A stretch of 64,000 bases of DNA from Adhaeribacter swui (GTDB taxonomy: Bacteria > Bacteroidota > Bacteroidia > Cytophagales > Hymenobacteraceae), in NCBI RefSeq assembly GCF_014217805.1, contig NZ_CP055156.1, positions 2,796,585 through 2,860,584 of the forward strand, given 5' to 3'. Below are positions 24,695 to 33,685 of the stretch, one piece after another. Every line of letters begins with the position of its first letter. Positions within the stretch are counted from its first letter, which is position 1. Below the pieces are notes generated by a model. The model did not search any database and had not been told where the DNA came from. It saw only the letters and a list, made by a program, of their open reading frames with translations. The position numbers were made by a program, and so were the translations under genes.

Positions 24695-25213
24695 TTAAAA
24701 ATGCCGCTGCTGCGATTCTTTTTTACCTAACATTACCGCACCAACCATGGCCGATAAAAACAATACCGATACCAACTCAAAAGGTAAAAGGTATTTAGTA
24801 AATAATAATTGCCCCAGATTTTCTACCATACCAATCTGAGAATCAAAGTTAGCCGTATCCACAGTGCCTAATTCCGCATCTTTTAACACTGCAATCATAA
24901 TAACTAATAACAAACCTCCCGAAATAACGCCGGCTACTTTCATCAGCGTGGATTTGTGTTGGGTTTGCTCCGTATCCTGATTCAAGTTTAAAAACATAAT
25001 CACGAAAAGAAACAAAACCATAATAGCGCCCGCGTACACAATAATATTTACCGCAGCCACAAACTGCGCGTTAAGTAAAATATAGTGCCCGGATAAACTG
25101 AAGAAAGTTAAAATTAAGCAAAGAACGCTGTAAACGGGGTTTTTAGAAAATACCACTCCTAAAGCCGCGAACAAGGTTATAAAAGTCAGGAAGTAAAAAA
25201 GATTACCAGTCAT
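24695..25213 (-). CDS. nuoJ: NADH-quinone oxidoreductase subunit J
   Basis: A 172-residue complex I membrane subunit with five hydrophobic segments and the conserved NIIVYAGAIMVLFLFVIMFL segment. The C-terminal tail is short and charged (GKKESQQRHF). ATG start. The spacer to nuoI is an imperfect palindrome of GACTATCGACC-type repeats. Confidence 0.95.
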   Translation of the reverse strand: MTGNLFYFLTFITLFAALGVVFSKNPVYSVLCLILTFFSLSGHYILLNAQFVAAVNIIVYAGAIMVLFLFVIMFLNLNQDTEQTQHKSTLMKVAGVISGGLLLVIMIAVLKDAELGTVDTANFDSQIGMVENLGQLLFTKYLLPFELVSVLFLSAMVGAVMLGKKESQQRHF

Positions 25214-25300
25214 TTAGTTTTAGTTATTTAGCCGATAGACCACAGCCGTCAGATCAAAATTTAGTGGACTTTGGACTATCGACCGTGGACTATGTTAATA
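25214..25300. repeat. Palindromic GACTATCGACC array between nuoI and nuoJ
   Basis: The left arm (GCCGATAGACCACAG near 25231) and right arm (CTTTGGACTATCGACC near 25266) are imperfect inverted copies. The G-poor orientation of each arm runs into the adjacent gene: nuoJ start on the left, nuoI stop on the right. Confidence 0.6.
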
Positions 25301-25825
25301 TCTGTACTTAATATTTTCTTTTGAATTTGCCCGCGATAATGGCTCTACCAAACGATCTTTGCCATAGATAAATTCGTCGCGCTCGAAACGAGGCGGAGCC
25401 GTTTTATCGTTTTGCAAAAATATAGCTTCTTTTGGGCAAGCTTCTTCGCACAAACCGCAGAAAATACAACGCAGCATGTTTATTTCGTAAGTAACTGCGT
25501 ATTTTTCTTCACGGTACAGATTTTCTTCGCCTTTTTTACGCTCACCGGCTACCATAGTAATAGCTTCGGCCGGGCAAGCTACGGCGCACAGGCCACAAGC
25601 GGTACAACGTTCCCGTCCTTGCTCATCGCGGCGTAAAACGTGTAATCCCCGGAATTCCCGGCCAAATTCCCGCTTTTGCTCGGGGTATTGGATCGTGGGC
25701 TTTTTCTTAAAAAAGTGCCGCATGGTAATAGACAGACCTTGAAAAATAGCCGGAAGGTACATCTTCTCGGTTATTGTCATGGGCTTTTGCTCTAATACCT
25801 TTTTTCTATTCGATAAAGATTCCAT
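25295..25825 (-). CDS. nuoI: NADH-quinone oxidoreductase subunit I
   Basis: A 176-residue ferredoxin-like subunit carrying clusters N6a and N6b, linking the peripheral arm to NuoB. The two 4Cys motifs are CTACGLCAVACP and CIFCGLCEEACP, spaced as expected. The N-terminal KMYLPAIFQGLSITMRHFF helix is typical of Bacteroidota NuoI. ATG start. The 186-base spacer to nuoH contains a long hairpin. Confidence 0.96.
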   Translation of the reverse strand: MESLSNRKKVLEQKPMTITEKMYLPAIFQGLSITMRHFFKKKPTIQYPEQKREFGREFRGLHVLRRDEQGRERCTACGLCAVACPAEAITMVAGERKKGEENLYREEKYAVTYEINMLRCIFCGLCEEACPKEAIFLQNDKTAPPRFERDEFIYGKDRLVEPLSRANSKENIKYRY

Positions 25826-25900
25826 TTATATTTATATCTACTTCTCTTTCAGTATTTATTAACTTTTACTTAGAGAATAATATTTTAAAATTTATTTTGC

Positions 25901-25942
25901 TTCTACTGCATTACGGCTGTTACCAGTTGTAATGCAGTAGAA
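25901..25942 (-). other. Long intra-operon hairpin between nuoH and nuoI
   Basis: TTCTACTGCATTAC (25901-25914) pairs perfectly with GTAATGCAGTAGAA (25929-25942) around a 14-base loop. In the transcript it lies between the nuoH stop and the nuoI start, without a clean U-tract. It could be a processing, stabilising or attenuation element. Confidence 0.65.
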
Positions 25943-26011
25943 AATAATCATTGGTTAATCTAGTATTTCAGCCAGTAAAATCTAAAAATGAGTTTTTAAA
26001 AAATTTAAAAA

Positions 26012-27097
26012 TTAACCTTTAAAGTACTCATACAATAAGATCCCAGCACCAGTTAGAACAATGTTAATGATGGATAAAGGAATTAATCCTTTCCAGCCTA
26101 AATTTAATAGTTGATCGTAGCGGAAACGTGGTAAAGTCCAGCGTACCCACATAAAGAAAAAGATAAAACCGAATATTTTTAAAAATAATACTACTGTCCC
26201 GATAATAGTAACGGCGTTATGGGCCACTACCGGGTCGCTGGATATTAATGCACCAACCTGATCCTGAAAGGGGAAGTTAAAGCCACCAAAGTACAGCGTG
26301 CTCATTACCGCCGACGCCACAATAATATTTACATATTCGGCAAACAAGTATAAGCCTAATTTCATAGAGCCATACTCGGTGTGGTAACCACCTACCAGTT
26401 CTGCTTCCGATTCGGGTAAGTCAAAAGGAGTCCGGTTTGTTTCGGCAAAGGAGCAGGTCAAGAAAATAATAAATCCTAAGGGCTGGTAAAAAATATTCCA
26501 GTTAAAACCTGATATTCCAAACAACGGCTCCGACTGTTGTAAAGCAATTTCGCGCAACGAAAGCGTTCCGGTCATCATCAGCATAGCAATAATAGAAAGA
26601 CCCATGGCAATTTCGTAGCTAATATTTTGCGATGCAGCCCGAATAGCGCCTAATAACGAAAACTTATTGTTAGATGCCCATCCTCCAATCATAATGCCGT
26701 ACACGCCCAAGGATACAACCCCAAAAACATAAAGCATTCCGATGTTTACTTCAATCCCTTGTATTCGGGTAGTACCAAAAGTATCCGACAAAATGGTATT
26801 GCCAAAAGGAACTACGGCACTGCTCATTAAAGCGGTTAACATTGCCAACGATGGACCCGCAATAAATAACCATTTATTGGCAGTAGCCGGAATAAATTCT
26901 TCTTTAAAAAACAACTTCACGGCATCAGCCAGCGGCTGACCTAAACCCCAGGGACCTACCCGGTTTGGACCAGGACGGTCTTGCAGATAACCGGCAATTC
27001 TACGCTCGGCCCAGGTACAATAGGTTGCAATTAATAGAGTAATACCAAAAATAGCTAATATAATGGCGGCCTGTATGGCTAATGCTGGAATCTCCAT
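26012..27097 (-). CDS. nuoH: NADH-quinone oxidoreductase subunit H
   Basis: A 361-residue membrane subunit at the quinone-binding junction. It has about eight hydrophobic segments, with signatures ERRIAGYLQDRPGPNRVGP near 31-49 and the loop FAETNRTPFDLPESEAELV near 218. ATG start, six bases after the nuoG stop, so tightly coupled. Confidence 0.96.
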   Translation of the reverse strand: MEIPALAIQAAIILAIFGITLLIATYCTWAERRIAGYLQDRPGPNRVGPWGLGQPLADAVKLFFKEEFIPATANKWLFIAGPSLAMLTALMSSAVVPFGNTILSDTFGTTRIQGIEVNIGMLYVFGVVSLGVYGIMIGGWASNNKFSLLGAIRAASQNISYEIAMGLSIIAMLMMTGTLSLREIALQQSEPLFGISGFNWNIFYQPLGFIIFLTCSFAETNRTPFDLPESEAELVGGYHTEYGSMKLGLYLFAEYVNIIVASAVMSTLYFGGFNFPFQDQVGALISSDPVVAHNAVTIIGTVVLFLKIFGFIFFFMWVRWTLPRFRYDQLLNLGWKGLIPLSIINIVLTGAGILLYEYFKG

Positions 27098-27103
27098 GCT
27101 TGG

Positions 27104-28096
27104 TTAATATGGTCTCGGGATAATATTTAATTCTTTGGTAGTGCTTTCGGGTAAATCCGCAATAATCTGTGGGTTAATAACCGGCAACTCATAGTGGTTC
27201 GCGGATATTACAGACGCTCTTGCAATATGCCGTGGTCCTTCAATGGTCCAATCAGCTACTTCTTTTTTCTCAAAGCGGCATTCATTACAAATAAAGTCCA
27301 CTACTTCGCCGTACTCATTCTTGCGGGCCGTTACGCGTAACACATCATTCCCACGAGTCCAGAGTACTACTTTACCGGCACATTTAGGGCAATCGCGGTG
27401 CGCGTCTACGGGTTTGGTAAACCATACGCGATTCTTAAACCGGAAAGTTTTATCGGTTAAAGCACCCACCGGACAAACATCAATAACATTTCCCGAGAAA
27501 TCATTATCAATTACATTCTCAATGTAGGTGCCAATTTCTGCAGCATCGCCACGGCCTAGAACTCCATGTACCCGCTTATCCGTAATTTGGTCGGCGGTAT
27601 ACACGCACCGGTAACACAAGATACACCGGTTCATGTGCAATTGAATTAATGGTCCAATATCTTGCCGCTCAAACGTACGCCGTTCCTCTTCGAAACGGGT
27701 AGCCGAGGTACCGTGGGCATAAGAGAAGTTTTGCAAATCACATTCACCGGCCTGGTCACAAACCGGGCAATCCAGCGGGTGATTGATTAACAGCATTTCT
27801 ACAATGCCTTTGCGGGCTTCCATTACTTGCGGCGAAAGCGTATTTTCAACCACCATGCCATCTTGTACCGGTGTTACGCACGATGCAACCAGTTTGGGCA
27901 TGGGACGGGGATCTTTTGCGGAGCCAGCCGTTACTTTCACCAAGCAGGCGCGGCATTTACCACCACTGCCTTTTAAAGGGGTATAGTAACACATGGCGGG
28001 GGGCACTACATCGCCACCTATTTTACGGGCAGCATTCAGGATGGTAGTTCCGTCTTCTACTTCAACCTCAATGCCGTCGAAAGTTATTTTTGCCAT
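27104..28096 (-). CDS. nuoG: NADH-quinone oxidoreductase subunit G, short Fe-S form
   Basis: A 330-residue protein covering only the N-terminal Fe-S part of NuoG. It has a [2Fe-2S] ferredoxin domain (CYYTPLKGSGGKCRACL...SCVTP), the HPLDCPVCDQAGECDLQ cluster motif, and CILCYRCV...DVCPVGAL for a [4Fe-4S] cluster. A further DCPKC...CNEC pair is present. The large molybdopterin-oxidoreductase-like domain of the usual 680-900-residue NuoG is missing. The gene ends cleanly against nuoH, so this looks like a lineage form and not a broken gene. ATG start. Confidence 0.92.
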   Translation of the reverse strand: MAKITFDGIEVEVEDGTTILNAARKIGGDVVPPAMCYYTPLKGSGGKCRACLVKVTAGSAKDPRPMPKLVASCVTPVQDGMVVENTLSPQVMEARKGIVEMLLINHPLDCPVCDQAGECDLQNFSYAHGTSATRFEEERRTFERQDIGPLIQLHMNRCILCYRCVYTADQITDKRVHGVLGRGDAAEIGTYIENVIDNDFSGNVIDVCPVGALTDKTFRFKNRVWFTKPVDAHRDCPKCAGKVVLWTRGNDVLRVTARKNEYGEVVDFICNECRFEKKEVADWTIEGPRHIARASVISANHYELPVINPQIIADLPESTTKELNIIPRPY

Positions 28097-28170
28097 TTAA
28101 TTATTTATTCTTTAACTGCTTTTCGTTCTTTTTAAAACTACTCAGCTTTCAGGTATTTAAATTATATATA

Positions 28171-28255
28171 TGATGTTTGATACTCGATTTTCGAATTTTC
28201 GAATTTAGCTTTTCGAATAATCCAAGATCTAAGAATCGAACATCGCGCGAAGCGC
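28171..28255. repeat. CGATTTTCGAATTTTCGAA-type array against nuoF
   Basis: Imperfect TTCGAA/CGATTTTCGAATT units lie between nuoG and nuoF and run into the nuoF stop (28256). The AACGAAAAG-type arm near 28100-28125 faces the nuoG start. Confidence 0.45.
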
Positions 28256-29602
28256 TTACGCGAAAGCCAAATCTTCGGCTCCGCGGTACACGGCACCCGG
28301 GGCTGTTGCTTTATCCGGATGTTTCACGTGCCATTCAAATTCTTCGCGGAAGTGACGAACTGCACTGGCTACCGGCCAGGCTGCTGCGTCACCCAAGGGG
28401 CAAATGGTATTTCCTTCAATTTGCTTCGATACATTTACCAGCAAATCGATATCGTGCATGTGACCGTGGCCATGCTCAATCCGGTGCAGAATTTTCTCCA
28501 TCCAACCTGTTCCTTCCCGGCAAGGGCTGCACTGTCCGCAGGATTCGTGATGGTAAAACCGTGAGAAGTTCCAGGTATTGCGTACAATACAAGTAGTATC
28601 GTCCATGGCAATAAAGCCACCAGAACCCAGCATAGTACCACTCACAAAACCACCTTCCGACAAGGATTCATAAGTCATTAAGCGCGGGGTACCTTCGGCA
28701 GTTTTTAAAAATAATTGAGCCGGCAAAATAGGAACCGAAGAGCCACCCGCCACTACGGCTTTAAACTGACGGCCTTTCCAGATACCACCGCAGTACTCAT
28801 CCGAGAATAAGAATTCTTCAACGGGTAAACCTAATTCGATCTCGTAAACGCCAGGTTTATTTAAATGACCACCCGCCGAAATTAATTTGGTACCGGTACT
28901 GCGGCCTACGCCAATCTTCGCGTATTCTTCGCCGGTATTATTTACAATCCACGGCACAGTGGCAATGGACTCAACGTTATTAACTACTGTAGGGCAGGCA
29001 TATAACCCCTGCACCGCCGGGAATGGCGGCTTGTTACGCGGGTTACCGCGTTTACCTTCTAGTGATTCTAATAAAGCTGTTTCTTCGCCGCAGATGTAAG
29101 CGCCACCGCCGGGGTGCACGTGTAAATCTAAAGAGTAGCCGGAACCCAGAATGTTCTCGCCCAAAAATCCTGCTGCGTAAGCTTCAGCAATGGCTTTTTC
29201 TAAAATTCGCAGCACAAACATGAGCTCGCCCCGAATGTAGATATAAGAAGTTCGGGCACCTAAAGCGTAGCTGGAGGTGATCATGCCCTCAATTAAGGCG
29301 TGCGGTATTTTTTCCATCAAAACCCGGTCTTTAAAAGTGCCTGGTTCTGATTCGTCGGCATTGCAAACTAAGTAGCGGGGTTTGCCTTCTGGTTTAGCCA
29401 AAAAGCTCCACTTCATACCGGTTGGGAACCCGGCACCACCGCGGCCACGTAAACCAGATTTTTTTACCTCGTCCACCACTTCGTCGGGCGTCATGGTTTT
29501 TAAAGCTTTTTCTACCGACCGATACCCACCCATTTTACGGTAAGTTTCGAAAGTATTAATGCCTGGTACGTTTATATGTTCGGTTAATATTTTAAGTCCC
29601 AT
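28256..29602 (-). CDS. nuoF: NADH-quinone oxidoreductase subunit F
   Basis: A 448-residue NADH- and FMN-binding subunit, the entry point for electrons. It has the Gly-rich FMN/NADH loop GLRGRGGAGFPTGMKWSF near 49-66, a second Gly-rich stretch GGGAYICGEETALLES near 168, and the N3 cluster ligands CGQCSPCREG near 346 plus C in NTICPLGD near 390. ATG start. With NuoE it shows that this complex I oxidises NADH and does not rely on ferredoxin alone. Confidence 0.96.
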   Translation of the reverse strand: MGLKILTEHINVPGINTFETYRKMGGYRSVEKALKTMTPDEVVDEVKKSGLRGRGGAGFPTGMKWSFLAKPEGKPRYLVCNADESEPGTFKDRVLMEKIPHALIEGMITSSYALGARTSYIYIRGELMFVLRILEKAIAEAYAAGFLGENILGSGYSLDLHVHPGGGAYICGEETALLESLEGKRGNPRNKPPFPAVQGLYACPTVVNNVESIATVPWIVNNTGEEYAKIGVGRSTGTKLISAGGHLNKPGVYEIELGLPVEEFLFSDEYCGGIWKGRQFKAVVAGGSSVPILPAQLFLKTAEGTPRLMTYESLSEGGFVSGTMLGSGGFIAMDDTTCIVRNTWNFSRFYHHESCGQCSPCREGTGWMEKILHRIEHGHGHMHDIDLLVNVSKQIEGNTICPLGDAAAWPVASAVRHFREEFEWHVKHPDKATAPGAVYRGAEDLAFA

Positions 29603-29650
29603 TATTATCTATCCTTTCTAAGACACATGTATCAGGACACAAGTATCAAG
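29603..29650. repeat. GATACTTGTGTCCTGATAC-type array upstream of nuoF
   Basis: On the minus strand, two to three imperfect GATACTTGTGTC units read towards the nuoF ATG. A distinct family from the other arrays, with the same orientation. Confidence 0.45.
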
Positions 29651-29750
29651 ACTAATAAAATTTTAAAAATTTTCTATTTAGATGAAAGCTGTTCAATCCG
29701 GAATAATGATCAAAACCCTTATAGCGGATACCTAACGGCTTATTCCTAAA

Positions 29751-30260
29751 TTATTGCTTTCTCAAATCGTCGAGTAACTGATCTATTTTTTCCGGATCGA
29801 GGTTCTCGTAATACTTTTCCCGAATTTGCAGCATCGGGCCAAAACCACAAGCAGCTAAACACTCTACCGTTTTTAAAGTAAACATGCCATCGGCGCTATT
29901 TTCTCCTACGTGGCAACTAAGGCGGTTTTCCAGATGCTCAATTAACTGGTCGGCGCCACGTAACATGCAAGGCCCAGTGCGGCACACTTCCAAAACGTGC
30001 TTACCTACCGGTTTTAAATTAAACATGGTGTAAAAAGTGGCTACTTCGTAAACCTCAATCGGTTGAATTTCTAAGATCTCGGCCACTTTATCTTGAACCG
30101 CGGGGCTTACCCAACCACCAAACTCCGCCTGCGCAATGTGCAGGATAGGAAGCAGAGCTGATTTTTTCCGATCCGGGGGGTAGTGTGAAATATATCTTCT
30201 GATTTCGGCCATTGCCTCTTCAGAAAATTGTACTTCGGCTTGAGTTGTTATTTCGTTCAT
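29751..30260 (-). CDS. nuoE: NADH-quinone oxidoreductase subunit E
   Basis: A 169-residue thioredoxin-fold subunit with the N1a [2Fe-2S] cluster. Ligands are in CRTGPC near 94 and CLAAC near 135. YPPDRKKSALLPILHIAQ at the N-terminus is typical. ATG start. A hairpin lies between it and nuoD. Confidence 0.95.
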   Translation of the reverse strand: MNEITTQAEVQFSEEAMAEIRRYISHYPPDRKKSALLPILHIAQAEFGGWVSPAVQDKVAEILEIQPIEVYEVATFYTMFNLKPVGKHVLEVCRTGPCMLRGADQLIEHLENRLSCHVGENSADGMFTLKTVECLAACGFGPMLQIREKYYENLDPEKIDQLLDDLRKQ

Positions 30261-30276
30261 CTATTCATTAAAGAAT

Positions 30277-30311
30277 TTCAGCCGATTACCTATAATGAGT
30301 AGTCGGCTGAA
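30277..30311 (-). other. Intra-operon hairpin between nuoD and nuoE
   Basis: TTCAGCCGA (30277-30285) pairs with TCGGCTGAA (30303-30311) across a 17-base loop that can extend the stem by a few weak pairs. It occupies most of the 60-base spacer. Confidence 0.5.
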
Positions 30312-30320
30312 TCTATTATT

Positions 30321-31577
30321 TTAAGCGTCTAATTCTCCCGCAATTACGTTCATGCTACTTAAAATTAAAATAGCATCGGATAACTGAGTGCCTACCACCA
30401 TTTCGGGATAGGCTTGGTAATATATAAAGCAAGGGCGCCGGAAATGTAAGCGGTAAGGCGTACGGCCTCCGTCGCTGATTAAATAAAAACCTAACTCGCC
30501 ATTACCACCTTCTACCGAATGGTACACTTCACCAACCGGAGCTTCAATTTCACCCATAATAATTTTGAAGTGATAAATTAAAGCTTCCATGTTTTTATAA
30601 ACAGCTTGCTTTGGCGGCAAAAAGTACTCTGGAGCATCGGCATGGTACGGTCCTTCGGGTAAGTTTTCCAGGGCTTGCTGCACAATCCGGAAGCTTTGCC
30701 AGATTTCTTCGTTCCGAACCATGAAACGATCATAAGTATCGCCGGTGGTACCTACTGGTATTTCAAAATCAAAATCCTGGTAAGACGAGTAAGGGTTCAT
30801 TACCCGTACATCGTAGTCTACGCCAGCAGCCCGTAAGTTAGGGCCGGTAAAGCCATAATTCAGAGCACGTTCCGCCGTAATTGGGCCAACGTTTTTAATA
30901 CGATCTACGAAAATGCGGTTCCGGGTAAACATGGCTTCGAATTCCTTCATCACTTTCGGGAACCCGGCAATCCATTCGCGAAGCTTGTGGATAGCAACCG
31001 GCGATAAATCGCGCTCCATGCCCCCAATCCGGCCCATGTTGGTAGTTAAACGGGCACCGCTAATTTCTTCGTAAATCTCGTAAATTTTTTCCCGCTCCTG
31101 AAACACGTACAAGAAACCAGTAAAAGCACCCGAGTCTACGCCCAAAATACTATTACAAATCAGGTGGTCGGCAATCCGGGCCAGTTCCATTACAATTACC
31201 CGGATATAGTCCGCCCGCTTCGGCGTTTTCACGCCTAATAGCTTTTCTACGGTCATCCACCAGCCCATATTATTAATAGGCGAGGAGCAGTAGTTCATCC
31301 GGTCGGTGAGGGGGGTAATCTGGTAAAATGGACGGCGCTCGGCTATTTTCTCGAAAGCCCGGTGAATGTAGCCAATGGTAGGTACTCCGGAAACAATCCG
31401 TTCCCCGTCCATTTGCAAAATATTTTGAAAAATACCGTGCGTAGCCGGGTGCGTCGGCCCCAGGTTAAGCGTGGTAAGTTCGCGTTCGTTTTCGTTATAT
31501 TGCGCAGGCAGTGAATCCGGAATTTTTTCAACTCCTGTGTTGGTGTTCACTTTTTCTTCTGTTATAATTTCTGCCAT
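30321..31577 (-). CDS. nuoD: NADH-quinone oxidoreductase subunit D
   Basis: A 418-residue 49-kDa-type subunit that forms the quinone pocket with NuoB. It has the N-terminal NLGPTHPATHGIFQ motif and YIHRAFEKIAE that line the quinone site, and LTDRMNYCSSPINN near 89. It is separate from nuoC and not fused as in E. coli. ATG start. The 163-base gap to nuoC carries AACGAAC arrays at both ends. Confidence 0.96.
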   Translation of the reverse strand: MAEIITEEKVNTNTGVEKIPDSLPAQYNENERELTTLNLGPTHPATHGIFQNILQMDGERIVSGVPTIGYIHRAFEKIAERRPFYQITPLTDRMNYCSSPINNMGWWMTVEKLLGVKTPKRADYIRVIVMELARIADHLICNSILGVDSGAFTGFLYVFQEREKIYEIYEEISGARLTTNMGRIGGMERDLSPVAIHKLREWIAGFPKVMKEFEAMFTRNRIFVDRIKNVGPITAERALNYGFTGPNLRAAGVDYDVRVMNPYSSYQDFDFEIPVGTTGDTYDRFMVRNEEIWQSFRIVQQALENLPEGPYHADAPEYFLPPKQAVYKNMEALIYHFKIIMGEIEAPVGEVYHSVEGGNGELGFYLISDGGRTPYRLHFRRPCFIYYQAYPEMVVGTQLSDAILILSSMNVIAGELDA

Positions 31578-31740
31578 GTTAGCGTTTTCCGTTGTTCGTT
31601 ACTTATTGCTCTCCGCTTTCTATCTTCCACTTTAAACAAGTAACGCTAGGTTAATTTTTTAAATTTATTCGTTACGGCAATTTAATACTTGGTTTTAAAT
31701 ACATTTAATTGCCAGGCAACGAACAACATGTACTTCTATA
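31578..31740. repeat. Spacer with AACGAACAAC arms facing nuoD and nuoC
   Basis: On the minus strand, GTAACGAACAACGG reads toward the nuoD ATG. On the plus strand, GGCAACGAACAACATG (about 31713-31728) reads into the nuoC stop. The two arms are inverted relative to each other. Confidence 0.5.
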
Positions 31741-32253
31741 TTAGCGTCCAAATAAAGTATCTACCTTATCTTCCCGGGTACCATCTTCCAATGGATAGTG
31801 CTTGCGCATGGGGTGATAAGTCATGTCTTCTACATTTAAAATGCGGATGAGATTTGGATGACCTTCGAACTGAATACCGTAAAAATCAAAAGCTTCGCGT
31901 TCCATCCAGTTGGCCGCCGCGTACAAATTGGTAGCCGTTGGCACCACCGGATTGTCAATTGGAAAGAAAATCTTTATCCGGAGACGCACATTGTGTACCA
32001 GGCTATGCACGTGATAGATAACCCCTAACTCCTGCTCTTTGTTATCCGGATAATGAATACCGCACATGGTAGTGAGGAAATTCATTTTAAGCTCGGCATC
32101 GTTGTATAAATGCGTGAGTAAAGGAATAATTTGATCGCGGGTGGTAGTTACGGTTAACAAGCCGTAAGGCTCCTCCACATTAAAAATGGCTTCGCCAAAT
32201 TTTGCAGTAATATTTTCTAAAACTTGTTGGTTGGTTAACCCTTGCTCGGCCAT
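31741..32253 (-). CDS. nuoC: NADH-quinone oxidoreductase subunit C
   Basis: A 170-residue 30-kDa-type subunit. The signature YNDAELKMNFLTTMCGIHYPD near 50 and the C-terminal EREAFDFYGIQFEGHPNLIRIL plus HPMRKHYPLEDGTRED mark the family. It starts three bases after nuoB, so translation is tightly coupled. ATG start. Confidence 0.96.
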   Translation of the reverse strand: MAEQGLTNQQVLENITAKFGEAIFNVEEPYGLLTVTTTRDQIIPLLTHLYNDAELKMNFLTTMCGIHYPDNKEQELGVIYHVHSLVHNVRLRIKIFFPIDNPVVPTATNLYAAANWMEREAFDFYGIQFEGHPNLIRILNVEDMTYHPMRKHYPLEDGTREDKVDTLFGR

Positions 32254-32256
32254 GGA

Positions 32257-32799
32257 TTATTTAATGTTGTAAGAAGCCAATAGTTCCTGATATTCCGGCG
32301 AGTTCCGGCGACGTAAAGATTCGTTTTTAGCTAATTCCTGCACCTGCATTAAACCATCCAGCACTTGCTCCGGACGAGGCGGACATCCAGGGATGTACAC
32401 GTCTACCGGGATAATGCGGTCAATGCCTTGTAAAACGCTGTATGTATCAAAAATACCGCCACTGCAAGCACAAGCCCCCATAGCTAATACCCAACGCGGT
32501 TCGGCCATTTGCTCGTAAACCTGCTTTACAATAGGTGCCATTTTTTTAGCAATAGTACCCATTACCATTAACAAGTCGGCTTGGCGGGGCGAGAAACTGG
32601 GTCGCTCAGAACCAAAACGGGCTATATCATACGTAGAGCCCATGGTGGCCATAAATTCAATACCGCAGCAGGAAGTAGCAAAAGGTAGCGGCCAAAGCGA
32701 GTTACTGCGGGCAATACCTACTACTTTTTCCAGAGAAGTAGCAAAAAAGCCTTGTCCTTCTACGCCTTCGGGCGCCTCTACCGTTTTTATATTACTCAT
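32257..32799 (-). CDS. nuoB: NADH-quinone oxidoreductase subunit B
   Basis: A 180-residue subunit carrying the terminal N2 [4Fe-4S] cluster. Ligand motifs: [10 protein letters not shown] near 43, MGACACSG near 107 and [10 protein letters not shown] near 138. ATG start. It lies 98 bases after nuoA. Confidence 0.97.
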   Translation of the reverse strand: MSNIKTVEAPEGVEGQGFFATSLEKVVGIARSNSLWPLPFATSCCGIEFMATMGSTYDIARFGSERPSFSPRQADLLMVMGTIAKKMAPIVKQVYEQMAEPRWVLAMGACACSGGIFDTYSVLQGIDRIIPVDVYIPGCPPRPEQVLDGLMQVQELAKNESLRRRNSPEYQELLASYNIK

Positions 32800-32897
32800 G
32801 ATAGTTTCAATTTAGAAGTTAAGAATAAGAAATATCCTAAATCTTAACACGGCTATAATCTTAAAAGTTTATCCACACCTAAGTATTTAGGCAGGAG

Positions 32898-33278
32898 TTA
32901 CTCCCATTTTAATATTCCTTTCTTAATTACGTAGAAGAATCCTAACATCAGCATGGCCATAAATACAATCATCTGAATAAAGCCTTCCATGCCTAAACCC
33001 CGGAAATTAACGGCCCAGGGATAAAGGAAAATTACTTCTACGTCAAAAAGTACAAAAAGAATAGCGGTCATAAAGTATTTATAGGACACCGGCGTACGGG
33101 CATTACCTACGGATTCTACGCCGCATTCCCAAGCGGCATCTTTTACTTTACTGTGGCGTTTAGGGCCGATTAAGTGGGTAACTACAATAGCGAAAATAAC
33201 AAAGCCTAAAGCGGCGGCAAATTGTATTAATATCGGTAAATAATCGGAAGGTAATTGAGCAGTTGTGGCTGTTTCCAT
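32898..33278 (-). CDS. nuoA: NADH-quinone oxidoreductase subunit A
   Basis: First gene of the complex I operon: a three-helix membrane subunit. From the ATG at 33278 it has 126 residues. A TTG nine bases upstream is in frame but less likely. The loop KDAAWECGVESVGNARTPVSYKYF (about 46-69) with its conserved Glu and Cys is diagnostic. A consensus promoter lies 32 bases upstream. Confidence 0.95.
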   Translation of the reverse strand: METATTAQLPSDYLPILIQFAAALGFVIFAIVVTHLIGPKRHSKVKDAAWECGVESVGNARTPVSYKYFMTAILFVLFDVEVIFLYPWAVNFRGLGMEGFIQMIVFMAMLMLGFFYVIKKGILKWE

Positions 33279-33309
33279 CTCTAACAAATCGGTTGTTAAA
33301 ATTTGGGAG

Positions 33310-33340
33310 CAAAAGTACGGATAAATCAGAAAGATTCAAA
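33310..33340 (-). promoter_or_regulatory. Bacteroidota-type promoter of the nuo operon
   Basis: On the minus strand TTTG (33340-33337) is followed after exactly 19 bases by TACTTTTG (33317-33310). This fits the Bacteroidota sigma-factor consensus TTTG-N19-TAnnTTTG. Transcription would start near 33303, about 25 bases before the nuoA ATG. The remainder of the 33279-33685 spacer up to the terminator is AT-rich with no further feature seen. Confidence 0.75.
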
Positions 33341-33639
33341 AAATGTGACGTTTGTTAACTAGTCGGCTAAAATAAAGTTAATTGTAATAAAGCGGTTTAA
33401 AATTGATAACTGCCTTAATAACTAGCAGTAAGGTGGTTTAGGCCATTTTTAGAATTATTATAAATTACTTTGAAGATTCGGAATGTTGCATGCCCTTTAC
33501 TTAATAACTCGATTGAAACAGGAAAAAGCAGAAAATAACTTTTTTGTTTTAATCCTATTTTAATGTTGGCTGTTTTACACAGATTTTAAAATTTTATCTA
33601 TAAAACGATAATTCAGGTAGTATGTTTTGGGTATAAATA

Positions 33640-33678
33640 GCGACCGGCCTTTTCTTAAAAGAGAAAAGGCCGGTTGCT
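33640..33678 (-). terminator. Terminator of the esterase gene
   Basis: A stem of about 16 bp (GACCGGCCTTTTCT with AGAAAAGGCCGGTT, 33642-33675) lies eight bases after the esterase stop on the minus strand. Both flanks are A/T rich, so it may act in either direction and insulate the nuo promoter. Confidence 0.75.
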
Positions 33679-33685
33679 TTAATTT

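Noticed and set aside
27104-28096. nuoG as a truncated pseudogene
   Set aside because: All cluster motifs are intact, the stop is six bases before nuoH, and short NuoG forms are known in Bacteroidota.
28177-28596. 139-codon plus-strand frame overlapping the end of nuoF
   Set aside because: Antisense to the conserved N3-cluster region of NuoF and starting inside a spacer array. Composition and context indicate a shadow frame.
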